This document shows positions 11,790 to 27,699 of a stretch of DNA of 64,000 bases, piece after piece. The stretch lies in contig NC_062223.1 in assembly GCF_902686445.1 (NCBI RefSeq), positions 60,876,998 through 60,940,997 of the forward strand. Reading direction: 5' to 3'. A program made the position numbers and the translations under genes. Source of the DNA: Sciurus carolinensis (Eukaryota > Chordata > Mammalia > Rodentia > Sciuridae). The notes beneath the pieces were generated by a model, which saw only the letters and a list, made by a program, of their open reading frames with translations, was not told the origin of the DNA and ran no database searches. How positions within the stretch are numbered: the stretch's first letter is position 1; each line of letters opens with the position of its first letter.

Positions 11790-11960
11790 CATAAGCTGCC
11801 CCTATCCGTGCCTGCCACCCAGGTTGAGCTTCACCCGGTGGGGGAGACTCACCCCGTGGCTCTATTTTAGTCCGAGTCTCTCAATGCCTCCCCTTGTTGA
11901 ATCCTGGGTTCTGGAGTGGCTGGAGATGCAGTCACCCTCTAGTCCGCCATCTTGAATCGC
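11790..11960. repeat. 5'UTR monomer, outer copy (element start)
   Basis: Outer copy of the 595-bp repeat; its right end is the 5' terminus of the L1, abutting the TSD. Confidence 0.85.
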
Positions 11961-12125
11961 CTATAAATTTCTTTATCATAAAATTTTTGTCAAGGTTTTG
12001 CTGTCCTCATAACTTGGGTTGGGTAATGTTTCTTCTTTTTATACCATATGCTAGAGTTTATATTAGATTGGTATTATTTTTTCCTTAAATGTTTGGAAAA
12101 ATTCACTAGTGTAGCAGCTGGAGAC
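11961..12125 (-). mobile_element. Old L1 ORF2 fragment, right part
   Basis: Starts with the right TSD copy (11961-11974) and continues the reverse-transcriptase region interrupted at 5593. Joined across the young L1, the two parts align with a typical old L1. Confidence 0.75.
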
Positions 12126-12284
12126 TAGAGTCACTTAGGTGGGAAACCTTCTAATTATAAATAAAATATCTTTACTAAATATAGAACTCTTTCATTTTTT
12201 ATTTTGATAATATATATTTTTCAGGAAATTTTTTTATCTAAAATTTTAAATTTATTAGCATAAAGTTTTTTCATACTAACTTAT

Positions 12285-12505
12285 TTTGTGCATGCATGTG
12301 ATACTGGGGATTGAACCTATGGCCTCATACTTGCAGGGGCTCTACTATGAGCTATATTCGCAGCTCCTCCCACCCCTGCATCCTTACTTTTTAAAAATAT
12401 TTGAGACAGGGTCAAGCTATGCTGCCAAGCCTGCCCTCAAACTTGTGATCCTCCGGCCTCAGCCTCTCAAGTGGCTAGGATTTACAGGAGTCACACCTGG
12501 CTCAC
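12285..12505 (-). mobile_element. B1-dID dimeric SINE
   Basis: Minus strand. The ID half reads actggggattgaacctatgg, followed by an A/T-rich linker and a B1 (7SL) half: gagacagggtcaagctatgc, then gcctcagcctctcaagtggc. It is diverged and without clear TSD, so older than the SINE at 8860. Confidence 0.88.
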
Positions 12506-12779
12506 ACTAACCGCTTAATAATGTCTGTATTATCAGCATTAACACGGATAATTTATTTTCTCTCTTTATTACTGAAATGATGCCATTTTAAAAAGTAATG
12601 TTTTATTTATTTCTGCTTATGATCATAAAAGAATAACTGGTACTGGAATTCATCTCCCGATAAAAACAATAAGGAATCTTGATTGACTGTATATAATAAC
12701 TGTTTTAAGGAATTAGAAATAAGGAAACACAAGAATATAATTTATCTGGAAGGAAAACAAAGTGCATCCTGAGAATAAC

Positions 12780-15700
12780 TTGGCTTTCTACTTGGTGGCA
12801 TTTATCAGACTCTGATGAAGTGGGAGGCAAGTGAAATATAATAGGGCAGCCTCACTTGAATTAGCAGTCAGAAAGCAGAGGTTGGAGAAATTGTAGTAGC
12901 TATAATTTGTGTGGTGGAATCTGAGAGTGAAGGAAGCCGTATAGAGAAAGATCTCAGGAGTCCTCTTAAGTCTTTGGTTGAATGCTAAGCTGCACATAAG
13001 TAAGGTGTGACTATGAGAGGCTGGACATAGACTAACTATCTGGAAAAGGAAAACTAGTAACTGAAAATCTGTCAAAGTTCACACATTTTTGGGAGGTATT
13101 TAAGTTCTAAATTTATTATAGTAAAATGTCTCCATTGAACATTCAACATTTGATAGAGACCATGAAAGACAACATCTTGGGGTAAGGACATTTCTTGCAG
13201 TAAATTCTATAGTCATCATAATAAAGTTTTAAAACAAACCTTCAAAGGATCAAGATGGTCTGTAAGTGAATATACAACAGAATAAAAGTTCATAACTCTT
13301 TAAAAGGAAAGAAAAAAATTCTAAACACTCAGCTATATAATTTAGATATTGTCCAGTATTCACTAAAAACATCTATTTAGGAAGCAAGAAAATATGATCA
13401 ATAAGCAGAGGAAAAATAAGGTCAATATAAGGAGATGCAGAAATCGTGAGATGATGGGATTAGCAGTTGATGACATTAAAGTGCCTATTATAAATATATT
13501 CAAGGACATAAAGGAAAATATGAACAATAATGAAGAGAAATGGGAATAATAAAAGATGAACATACAGAAATCCAAGAGCTGAAATATATAATACTTAAAG
13601 AATTTAACTAGAAATAATTAATTGCAGGTTTGGAGAACACTAAAATTAAAGATAAGGCAATAGAAACTACCCAAATAGAAGTACGGAGAAAAAGAGGCAC
13701 GAGAAAATGAACAGATTCTCAAAGTCTATGAAAACTGATGGTATACCATATGTGTAGTTGGAATGCCTGAAGAATATAAACTCCAAAATTTTGAAGAAGT
13801 GGTTGTTGAAAAATTCCAAATTTGTTAAAGAATATAAAACTTCCAGTTCCAGGAAAGATAAACAAAAACAAAAATGTATACCAAAACATATCATAATAAA
13901 ATTGGTGAAAACTAATGAAAAATATTCTTAAAATTACATTATTTATAGTGTAACAAAGATAGAAATGATCCCTCAAAACAGAAGCAATTCAAATCAGAAG
14001 ACATTACAATGATATATTTTGAAGTCCTAAAAGAAGAAAAATATCCAATTTAGGATTCTGTAATTGGCAAAAATATTCTTCAAATCTGAAGATGACATAA
14101 AGAATTTACCAGGAGAGTTTCCCTATAAGAAATTTTAAAGAAAAAAATCTCAGATGAAGAAACAATAATAGATGATTACATAGATTTTTTAAAAAAATGT
14201 ACCAAATCTAAAGGTACACATAAAAGACATTCATGTTTTATTAATTTACTTAGAATATAATCACCTCTATAATAACAAATGAACAAATAAATCCCAATGT
14301 ATTATGGGGTTGGAAGCATGTAAAAGTAATATGTATGACAACAATAACATAAAAGTTGGGTGTTTTTCAGTTTCTTAAATTGTATTGGATATCATGTAGT
14401 GTTTGAGGGTAGATTCTTGTTAAGTTAAAATGTATATTGTAAACCCTGGATCGACCATTTAAATAATGAAATAAAGAGTTGTAGCTAATAAACCAATAGA
14501 GGAGATAGATTAAATTCTAAACATAAAATTAAAAGGCAGGAAAAGAGGGAAAAAGGAAACAAAGGACAGATTAAAATATAGGAAAAATAGTAAGATGGTA
14601 GACTAAACTCTGTTTACAATAAATACATTAAATATAAGTGGGCTAATTATACTAATTTAAAAAGGGAAGAGATAGCCAAATTGGTTTAACAAAGAAAGAA
14701 ACTAGACCCTGTTTTCTACAAGAAACAGAGTAAATACTAAGTATAAATATGTTAAAAGACAAAGTAATTGGTAATATTACAAAAGTAGACTTCAAGAGAA
14801 GGAATATTGTTGGAGATTACAGAAGGACTTTTCATACTGACTAAAGAGTCAGTTCATCAAGAAGACATAACATCCCTAAGTCTCTTAGCATCTAATAATA
14901 TAGGTTCAAAATATAGCAAGCAAGAAATTAACAGAATTAAATAGAAAATAGACACAATTTAATTATTCTTACAGACTTCAACACTCCTTTTGCAGAATTT
15001 GATAAAACAAGTAGACAGAAAATTCATAGAATTTAGAACTGAACAAAACTATAAGTCAACTTAATTAGTGTTGATATAGGACTATATTCAAACCTCTGGA
15101 ATAATTACTCTTTTCAAATGAATATGGAATATCTTCAAAATACATCATAGGTTGGGCCATAAAACAAGTCTCAATAAAGATAAAAGGATTGAAATTATGA
15201 GAAGTATATTTTCTGCCCACATGGAAACCAGTTACTAATTTGTAACTAAAGGAAATTTTTAAAATTCCCAAATACTTGACAGTTAAACCACATGCTTGTA
15301 AATAAACCATGTACCCAAAGAAGAAACAGTGAGGAAAATTATAATATATTTAAGTCTAAAGCATAGTGAAAACACCACCTTGTCAAAATGTCTGGAATCC
15401 AAACAGCAAAGACAGTACTTAGAGGGAAATTTATAACTTTAAATGCTTAAATTAAACAATAATAAAGGTGTTAAGTTGACCTATAAATCCAAGGCTAATC
15501 CAATCAAAATCCCAGAAAGTTTTCTTTTTTGTGTGTATAGGCAAGTGAATTTTAAAATTTATCTGAAAATGCAAAGGACCAGTTACATAGCCAAAACATT
15601 TGAACTAGAAAAAATTTTTATTCTACCTGATTTTAAGATGTAATAAACAGTTTGGCATAGATGTAATTGATCAATATAACAGAGAATCCAGAAATAGGTC

Positions 15701-16080
15701 TCACACACACAAACACACACACACACGCACACACAGTCATTTGATTTTCAGCAGTGATACCAAGATGATGATAATGATATATCAAAGGGGAAAAGATGAT
15801 CTTTTCAACAAATGATGCTAGAACAGCTGGATATTCATATGAAGAAAATCAACGTCATTCTTTACTTCACAAAATATACAACAGAAATGAAAATGGATCA
15901 TTGTTGTAAAAATAAGATACAAACTGTAAAACTTCTAGAAGAAAACAGGAAAAAATCTTTATTATGTTTTAATATACAAAGATTTCATAGCAAAGACCCC
16001 GAAAACACAAGTCATAAAGAAAAAATTGATAATTGACTGATATCACAATAAAACTATAGATCCTCAAAAGACACTTAAAA
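12780..16080 (+). mobile_element. Ancient L1 (L1M type), sense, with internal deletion
   Basis: Plus-strand old L1. 12780-13700 matches the remembered 5' region of L1M elements (gacaacatcttggggtaagg). 14550-15450 is the endonuclease part (ggccataaaacaagtctcaa; aagaagacataacatccct). At about 15465-15500 it jumps to the ORF2 C-terminal part (atcaaaatcccagaaagttt; cttttcaacaaatgatgcta), so most of the reverse transcriptase is missing. A (CA)n tract at 15700-15736 has grown inside it. No ORF survives. Its left boundary is uncertain. Confidence 0.78.
15700..15736. repeat. (CA)n microsatellite
   Basis: cacacacacaaacacacaca-type run inside the old L1, at the place where L1s read 'cccacacatat', a likely seed. 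Confidence 0.9.
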
Positions 16081-16089
16081 ATATATAGG

Positions 16090-18755
16090 CATACTATAGA
16101 TTATGTAAAAATATTTATAGTATGTATATTTGACAAAAAAATTGTCATATGTAAAAATAATTCTTAAATATATGTATATAATATGTGATAAAATGTGTTG
16201 ATAGATTAAAAGGATATGAAAATATAGTTCCTAAGATAATATGTTCTCAGCAAGGGTTATTTTCCTTCTCTGAGGATGAGAATTTATATTTGAAATGATG
16301 AATCAAAGCATAATTGAGGAATTGATATTTAATAGATGACTTGTAGAATAGGAAGGTTTTTCATAAGTGTCAAGAAGTAGAAGACATTCAGGTCAGGAGG
16401 ATGACATGAGCAAAGGGTGGAAGTGAAAAATGACAAGATATGCAGAGGGAGAGTGAGACAGGCATGGTGAACTCATGTGAACAGGGACTAGAATGAAGAG
16501 TTTCCTGTAGGAGAAGCACTAGGCACATATTACAGAGGGACTTTAAAACCAAATTGGATAATGTAGGCTTCTTTTAAGTTCACCTTTTAGAGATTTCCAA
16601 TACATAAATAAAACAGATAAAGGGATATATTATCAGTAACAGCTTATTTTATAATTTAATTTCATAACACTAAACATAGAATCATTTAGAACAATAAAGC
16701 TGTTTTGATGAGCATAAAACTTTGAAATTGGGGACTGTTGATTCAGATGTAAGTATTTGTTTTTTGCTGTTCTTTTTAATGGGCCTCAGCTTTCACTTTA
16801 TTTCTGCTTTATTTTCTTTGGTGGCATCACATTCAGAAAATACTAAATTATATAAATAAATAATCATAAATAACAATACTGTTTAGTTTACCTTGAAATT
16901 TTTACTTACCCTTCAATAAAGCAAGAGGTTTATTTTAAGGTTTATATACTATGTATTTTAATTGTAGTGGTATGAATTAATTCTTTGTTAGTTTCCAGAT
17001 GGTTAAAATTTGGAACACAAGGCATTTTCACATATATTTTTTGTTATGGTTTTCATATTGTTTAGATTGTTTTTAAAACTTAATGACTTAAAGAAACCTA
17101 ACTCAAACTAATAGGAATATATTGCATTATATCACCAAAAAAATAGAAATAGCATTTAGCTTTAGTCATTTTTGGATGTAAGTGAACTAACATGATGCAG
17201 AGATTTTTCTTTTCTCTCTCTCTTTCTACTCTTTTCTCTCCTTTCTGTACTTTTCTTTGTATTTTTGGCTTCAGTCATTCTTACTACAGACAGATTCTAC
17301 TTATGTACCAGTGGAATTGCATGACAATTCCAGGTCCATATGCTTATAGCCTCCAACCTGATCATGAGAGAGCTGTTCCAGATAGTTCCACCAGAAAATT
17401 CTGAGTTAAATTCCCCTTTTGGTGACTGAGAGGAGCTACCGAAGGCAAGCAACAGAAAACTCAGATTGACAATTCCATCGAGACATAATGGCATACAGAA
17501 ATAATTCCCAAAGACAACAACAAAATAAAAAACAAATGAAGCACAAAAAGAATTTAGGACACACTATAAAACATAAAATTTATTAAATTATTATTTCCAC
17601 TAATATGGTTTCTTTAAAGCAGTTAAAATTGTATTTGAAGAACTAAAAATGAACAATTGTAGAACTCAAAGAGTAAAAGCAGAAAATAGAGTGTAAAGCA
17701 GATGCCATGAAAAGTAGTATTTTAGCAATATGGATAGCCATGGTTTCTAATGAGACTTTTTTATTCCATTAAAATTGTGGCACATTTGAAGGCCTCATGG
17801 TAACAAGTTACAGTGAAAAAACAAGACCTAGGGCTGCACCAGGACTTCTGTAAATAAAAATAGAACCCATCTTAGAAGGAGTTACTTTTTGAATTCAATG
17901 GTATTTTTAAGCAACATCTTACCTATTACTTAGTGGATGATATTCAGAAAAGAAAAACTTTTAAATTCAAACCAGGTAAAGCATTATAGAAAAAGAAAGA
18001 TGGAGGAGCAAGAAAATCAGCATAATTAAACATGTACAGGAAAGTTGATCTTGAACTCTACTGACTTTCATTGCAATACCTGAATTTTTAGCACCCATCT
18101 CCAAAGAGAGTGCTTTACTCCATGTCTGAAGCAATTAATAAATATAAAAAAAAAATTCATTTTCTACTATTGGATGCTGTATTATAGAGACTATAAAACT
18201 GATGTTAAATAATGATTTAAATAGTAATTTCAGTAAAGCAAGCACGCTGCAGTCAGGGCTTTGTCACCAATTTTTTTACCTTGGCAACACTGGTGGTTTT
18301 CTTAATTTGACTATGTTTCCTCATCTCTGAAATGACAGTGTTGGTCTTATTAATAATTGAGTCTCTTCTAGCTCCAGCAGCAGGCCATTTTCCTTTTTTC
18401 TGTATAGTCATTGGTAGCAGCTGTGCTTTGATGGACATGTGAGAGGAATTTGGTTTTGAATGATCCCTCTGTTAATGTTTTAGGTGCTAGGCAGCCTCGG
18501 AAAGCAGATGAAAGAGATACCTTATACATGCTCATACAGTACAATGTGATTTCCATGAATGTATGCTAGGTACCATTTTCAGAAATTTCTCTAAAAAAGT
18601 TTGGTAGATAAAAAGCGTACTGAAAGAGAATATTGGGCTTAATATGATAATGTCTGCTTGTGCGTTTCTGGCAGGTTTCAAATGTGGGGCTTTTTCTTCC
18701 TTATGAACATGCCAGACAGAATCTAACAGTTCTAATAACATTTCCAATACCTCTC
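16090..18755. other. Intron sequence without recognised elements
   Basis: AT-rich single-copy-looking sequence. A pyrimidine-rich patch is at 17207-17240. Short antisense frames around 18253-18556 match nothing I recognise. Confidence 0.5.
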
Positions 18756-18762
18756 ATTGCCT

Positions 18763-18790
18763 TCTTCCCCCCCCCCTCTCTCTCTCTCTT

Positions 18791-18830
<40 letters not shown>
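18763..18830. repeat. Compound microsatellite: C10, (CT)n, (CA)n
   Basis: A pyrimidine run (about 18763-18801) passes directly into (CA)n ending near 18830. Confidence 0.93.
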
Positions 18831-18831
<1 letters not shown>

Positions 18832-19767
18832 ATACATTGCTTAGTGAATATTTGTAGAATTAACATTTTTCTAGAATAAATATATCTGGTTTAATGACCA
18901 AATCGTTTTAAGGCAGCATACAGAATTTTACAGGAACTAAATCTATTTCTTCACACCATCATGCATGTTTTACTCAAGCATTGAGTCATTAGCATGTTTA
19001 TAATGGTTCTAATTTAGCACAACATTTTCTGAATTTTATCCTTGAGTCATTTACAAATTGTTCATATTGAATAAACAAAGGAAACAGATTGCATTTTATA
19101 CTTAGTAATTTATCTGAAAGAAGAGGGGAGGGTTAATTGTTTTAAAGTTTTGGTCTGTTTGGGGAAGTGAGCCTGCTTTTTCATTGCTAGGCATAAATGC
19201 CATTTCTCTTTTTTGGAGATGCGGGGGGCTGTGGAGGAGTAAAATGAAAAATTAAGACTAGGACAAGATTGGCCACTCCCAGAGGGGAGTGTGGAGCAAA
19301 AGGGGAGCTGGCACGAGATTATCCAAAACAGTTGGTGCATTCCTTAATGATCAAGTGCTTGAGAAGTCCAGTTCTTCCTGGCAGAGCATCTGTGTTGATG
19401 TTTATATCTTTGCCCTGCTGTATGGGAAAGGCATGCTTTCTCTTGCTGCTTAGCTAAAAATAGGATGGAATATAGCATTGTATGAGATATTTTAAGATAG
19501 CAAAAACATTTAAGAGGTTAAAGGTTTGGCTTTTGGATCAAAAAAGATCACTGATATAACTTGTAGTATTCTTTACAGACTGAATTTTATCTAGAGTTTG
19601 TTAGTGATTTGGATGCTTGGTTCGGGAAGTTATTCTAGGTTTATTTGGTGCAGTCTGAAAAACCCACTTTGCTGTCTTTTCTGTCAACTCCCAGCATGAA
19701 GAGCGGGCCTGAAAACAGCCTCTATTTATATCCCCTTGTTCTTATTTGGAAAATCAGTTGTTTCATT

Positions 19768-19862
19768 GTGGAGAGGGAGAGAGGAAGAGAGAGAGAGGGA
19801 GGGAGAGGATAGAAAAAGAGGGAAGGAGGGGTCGGGGAGAGAAAGAGAGAGAGAGGTGGGGG
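19768..19862. repeat. (GA)n-rich purine tract
   Basis: Nearly pure purine, made of gagaggaagagagagaggga-like units. Confidence 0.92.
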
Positions 19863-19962
19863 GAATACACAAGCAGTCGTGTCAGGGAGTGTGCTTTGTA
19901 CATTATAGTGACTTCAAAATAAAACTGGCACATTTTAGTGTCTAATTATTTTTAGTGAGCTT

Positions 19963-20017
19963 GAGCTTGGAGGGTTTTAATTAAAATTTAAGAGTGCTCT
20001 TCAAGCTCTCCAAGCTC
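19963..20017. repeat. Inverted repeat, 10-bp arms
   Basis: gagcttggag (19963-19972) and its reverse complement ctccaagctc (20008-20017), with a 35-base spacer containing ttttaattaaaattta. Confidence 0.8.
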
Positions 20018-20855
20018 CAATTTTATCCCACTGTATTGTGGAGCACTTACCACTGTGAAAAAATGTACAGTAACTGGCATGTGCATCTCTATGTTTCCTA
20101 ATGAAAAACATGGGATGGATGATCAGCGGGGATGTAAATATATACTGTTGGATTTAATTGTAAACCAAAGTCATCATACTTTTGATAAGTTAGCATTATT
20201 CTTGATTACATATGAAATTTGTCACTTTTGAAATTTATGATTCCTATGAAAAATAAAAGGAATTCTTTTACCCTTTTCTTTAGAGTTCATAAAGCAAAAG
20301 GAAATTTGCATATAGGGGAACCATCGTTGTTTTTCGTCACTGAAATATTTGTAAGATATTTTCTAAAGAGGTGTTCTATGGACTAAAATATAAAGATATT
20401 TTCTATGTCATGTTCCCAATATTGTAACATTTCTGAATTTGAATATCACTTTGAGGTAAAAGGAAAATAAATATTTACAGATATATTGCTTTAAAGTACA
20501 ATAAAAAGTTTTCCCATTATTCTTTCTTCCTCATCTTATTTTAATTTTAATTATGAATTATGATTTGCTTACTCTCTGCCCTATATGAAAAAGCTTTACT
20601 TTGTGCAGAATAGAGCTAATACTGCTTGAAACTTTGTTTAGAAGTAATTTGAAATTATTCCTAAAATTTCATCATGCAGATTAGGAAACGAATATCTCAC
20701 ATACTCTCACTTTGCATTTCTCTTGTACCATAAAATTAATTATTATCAGGCAAAAACATTATTAAGCAATGAAAAACATTCTTGACTTATCTAGAATAAG
20801 ATACTTAAGCACTTAAGAAGCAGAAGGCTTTCATTGGAATTCATTACGTGGAAGT

Positions 20856-21062
20856 TGTTTTTGTTTTTTGGTATTGGGAATTGAACACAGGAGCGCTTTA
20901 CCACTAAGTTACATCCTCAGTCCTTTTTATTTTTTATTTTGAGACAGGGTCTTACTAAATTGCTGAGTGTCTCATTAACATGCTGAGACTAATCTTGAAC
21001 TTGCAATCTTCCTGTTCAGCCTTTGGAGTTGCTGGGATTACATGTGTGCACAACTGCATCCT
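20856..21062 (-). mobile_element. B1-dID dimeric SINE
   Basis: Minus strand: ID half (gtattgggaattgaacacag), T-rich linker, B1 half (gagacagggtcttactaaat to gctgggattacatgtgtgca). Moderately diverged. Confidence 0.9.
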
Positions 21063-24718
<3,656 letters not shown>

Positions 24719-25179
24719 TAAAAGATATCAAATATATCAATGCACAGATGTTATTTTATTTACTGATCTTCAATAATAGAACATTAAATTCTTCTAACAC
24801 TTGATTTACCAGAGGATAAATATGTTGTGTGTCCCTGAAATTTTATTCTTTATAAGGTTTATGAATGAAATTTCTGCCCACTCTTGGCATAAGTCCATGA
24901 ACATAGAATTTATATGATATATTGCCTCATTAATTTACTTAACAAAAGTATGAGAAAGAAAAAGGTTATGTCAAAAAGTGAAGAGCAGTTTATCTCAAAG
25001 ATATTCTTAGTAATTATTCTTAAAATCATAGTGACCTAATTTATGAATTCAAATAATTAATTTGAATTTCTTCTGATAAAAGAGGTTACCTGTAGCACCT
25101 ATAAAAATATTTATACAATGCACTGCACATTTATAGAATATATACTTATACAGTGTATATTTATACAGAATATGCAGTG

Positions 25180-25390
25180 GATTCTGGGACCTGTTTACCT
25201 GTTAACATCCTGGCCCTGTGACTTACTAAATGAGTGGTGTTGGGCAGCTCACCAGATTTTTCTACATTTCATATTCCTTATCTTTAAAGTGGAGATAAGA
25301 ATAGTATCTATTTCCCAGGTTCATCAAGAGAGGTAATACATATAATGCTCTTAGAACTTTACTACCTGGCACTTAAAGTACTCATGAATC
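25180..25390 (+). mobile_element. MIR SINE
   Basis: Ancient mammalian-wide SINE. It follows the MIR order: ggccctgtgacttactaaat, gttgggcagctcacc, then tctttaaagtggagataaga. Confidence 0.75.
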
Positions 25391-27080
25391 TAAGTTGTGG
25401 TGGTTGTCATTTTAATATGCCCATAGGGTCATAGATCAATTAATCTCAAACAGATTTCATAGGATTTAGCATGTCATAATCTTGAATGCAGATGAGAATG
25501 GGCATCTTTATTTTTAATATATGTGATTGATATTATTATTTTAAAACATATTAAGAAGTGGACAATCATAGTCTTTTCTAGTATTGTTACCCTGTCAGTG
25601 AAAAAGTTATACTTCTTGCCTAACCAAACACTCTCTTGTTGATTTATTTATGAAGATGAAGTACTGTATTCCTACAGTGGTGTCTCATGAAAAAAATAAC
25701 ATCATTCATTAATTCTATTGGTCTTCTCTTACACAGAGATAGTCATCACTCTGACTTGTACTAACAATTTAGGAACTTCATTACATTAATTTTCTTAATT
25801 TATCATACACCTGTAGGTGAACATTCCTGTTGGTTGTAGATAGTTTCTTCAGAAGTATTTAATGAAAATGTTCTTGTAGATTTACTATAAAAATATTGCC
25901 TAGTGTTAAGGCATGTTATATTTTACTCAAACATAAAGACAAGAAAGTTATCTTTTCCCCAATGAATAATTAATAACTCATTCCATTAACTAATAGTGTC
26001 AAAATCAAGTGGAAATTGAATATTACTTTGAATTTCACTACTTCTGTTTTGTACTTATAAAGGCCATTTGCTATTTTGGAAAAAAAAAAAACTCAACTTA
26101 TAACTGACGGGTAGAAAGAAAGTCATTAGTGACATATTCTCTATCCAGCTGCAACAACATAGTGTGTGCTACTTTGCACGTCATTCTGTGTTTTCTTCCC
26201 TTTCCAAAGCCATTGGTTTTTTATTACAGTGAGAACAGAAATGGTTTATGCAAAGGCAAGCTTTTGCCAGCAGGAATGATGGGGGTCTTGCTTTCTCTTG
26301 GCAATGTGGAAGCTAACATTTTGTTATGTTATGACTCAACACCTAGTTTTTATACTTCAGGGTATCTTCCACCCCTATATTTCATCTTTCTTTATATTTA
26401 AATCTAATTATGAATTAAATAACCAAAAACTGTACAAGTTTTAGATGCATGAAATTTATAAATCTCAGAAGTGAAACATGAAAAATTAGGCTTTTCATAC
26501 TGAGTTCTTTATGTGACATGTGAACTTTCATTTGTGTACAATTCTGAGTTTTGTGAGCATAAAAGAATGTTCTTACTGAATTTCCCATTTTGACTTATTT
26601 ACCATTTTTGCCTCTTCTTACATTTTAATATTTTGCCACCATATACATTATACATATACATTATACAGAAAATATACCAATACATTAATTTAAAAATGAA
26701 AAAAAAGAAGCAATACTCATATAGTTTAATTTAACCACTGCTAAAACCCAGCATATATTTTTATTTTAGGTAAGACCAACCTGGTTATTATTCACCTAAA
26801 ATTGTTATCATTATTCTGAAAATTTTAAGTAATCTATATGATATCATTGGGGAATACATACTACTGTGGGTTAACAGTATTTAATATAACTCAAACTATG
26901 TATTTGAATAAGTCTTATTTCCCTCAATTACTCAATTACAAAATTCATAGTATTTATTTGTAAGAAAAAGAAAAACATGCAAAAGAAAATAAAATTGTTC
27001 ATTAATTTTACATGTATTTTATAATTTGTCCTTTCAATTTTAACTTAAACACACATACACACACATATGTTAAATTTTTC
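25391..27080. other. Intron sequence without recognised elements
   Basis: AT-rich; I see no gene and no repeat I can name. The part after 26580 may belong to the 3' end of the old L1 that follows. Confidence 0.4.
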
Positions 27081-27484
27081 CTATTAGCCATCATCCTTTT
27101 ACTATTCTTTTATAATCTGTTTTCCTCTTAATGATATATCATGAATTTCCTTGTGATTAGGTAATCTTCTAAAATATTTTTATTGGCAGAAAACATGGCA
27201 TAAAGTGAGGTTTTCATAATTTAACTGAACCTTGTATTCAACATTTACATTTTTAAAAATTATCAGTGTAAATCATGTCTTAAACACAGATAACTTTTTA
27301 TTAAGATTTTTCAGCTTACTAGTGGTCATTTCCTTAAAGCTATATTCTTAAAAGTGAAATTCTTGGACCAAAGAGTATGTTCTTTTTAAAAAGATCTTTG
27401 CCCATTATCCTATAGAAAGAATGTAGTGTTTTGTACTCTCACTGATAGTGTCTGCAAGTGCTTTTTCTTTTGCCCTTAATAGCC

Positions 27485-27509
27485 AAAATAAATAAATGAA
27501 TAAATAAAT
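27485..27509. repeat. (AAAT)n microsatellite
   Basis: aataaataaatgaataaata run. Confidence 0.85.
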
Positions 27510-27674
27510 TCTCGTTTGATGGGGCGGGAGCACATTATTGCCAATTTAACATGAGTTTCTTTGATTGTTAGTGAGAATGAAGAGTTTTACATTAATTTGT
27601 TTGCTATTAAATATCTGTTAACTTATGAACTATCTATGTTTGTTGGTTGCCCATTTTTTCCTTCAGACGTCTTG

Positions 27675-27699
27675 TCTAGTTCTTATTGTAAGAACTAGA
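27675..27699. repeat. Hairpin: 11-bp perfect stem, 3-base loop
   Basis: tctagttctta, ttg, taagaactaga. It lies within old L1 sequence. Confidence 0.9.

Larger units (their letters stand above)
5594..11960 (-). mobile_element. Full-length young rodent L1, antisense to SOX6
   Basis: A complete L1 on the minus strand: 3'UTR (5594-5978), ORF2 (5979-9810), 31-bp spacer, ORF1 (9842-10886) and GC-rich 5'UTR (10887-11960). A perfect 14-bp TSD flanks it. It is about 6.4 kb including a 92-bp SINE inserted in ORF2. Both ORFs are broken, so it is full length but not mobile. The 3' tail is short (a T-rich run just right of the left TSD copy). It landed within an older L1 of the same orientation. Identity to the other L1 copies in the window at 49959-50364 and 56955-57762 suggests a recently active family. 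Confidence 0.92.
10887..11960 (-). promoter_or_regulatory. L1 5'UTR / internal promoter with tandem repeats
   Basis: A GC-rich block unlike its AT-rich surroundings, at the 5' end of the young L1. The element begins (minus strand) GCGATTCAAGATGGCGGACT, a near-ideal YY1 site (AAGATGGCGG) at the start, as in human L1. The block 11195-11365 recurs 595 bp away at 11790-11960, including the start-like sequence (gatccacgatggcggact at 11346-11363). A shorter unit of about 172 bp also repeats inside (for example gaaaggctctcactggg at 11084, 11499 and 11672). Open frames across it come from high GC content and are not genes. Confidence 0.8.
19100..20100. promoter_or_regulatory. Possible intronic regulatory block (MEF2-like sites)
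   Basis: Repeat-free stretch about 5 kb upstream of the SOX6 exon, apart from a purine tract. It has a perfect MEF2 consensus ctaaaaatag at 19454-19463, a one-mismatch MEF2-like ctatttatat at about 19722, and a 10-bp inverted repeat around an AT-rich homeobox-like core at 19963-20017. SOX6 acts in muscle and its introns are known to hold distal enhancers; that this is one is inference from motifs only. Confidence 0.25.

Noticed and set aside
11207..11955. Several long GC-rich open frames (up to 161 codons) on both strands
   Set aside because: They lie in the repeated L1 5'UTR. Open frames on both strands come from GC content; composition is Pro/Gly/Ser/Arg-rich without domains.
12788..13075. 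95-codon antisense frame
   Set aside because: It lies opposite the 5' part of an ancient sense L1.
18253..18556. Two overlapping antisense frames that could be a retrocopy with a frameshift
   Set aside because: The peptide is basic but matches no protein I recognise; no poly(A) tail or TSD was seen. A translated search would settle it.
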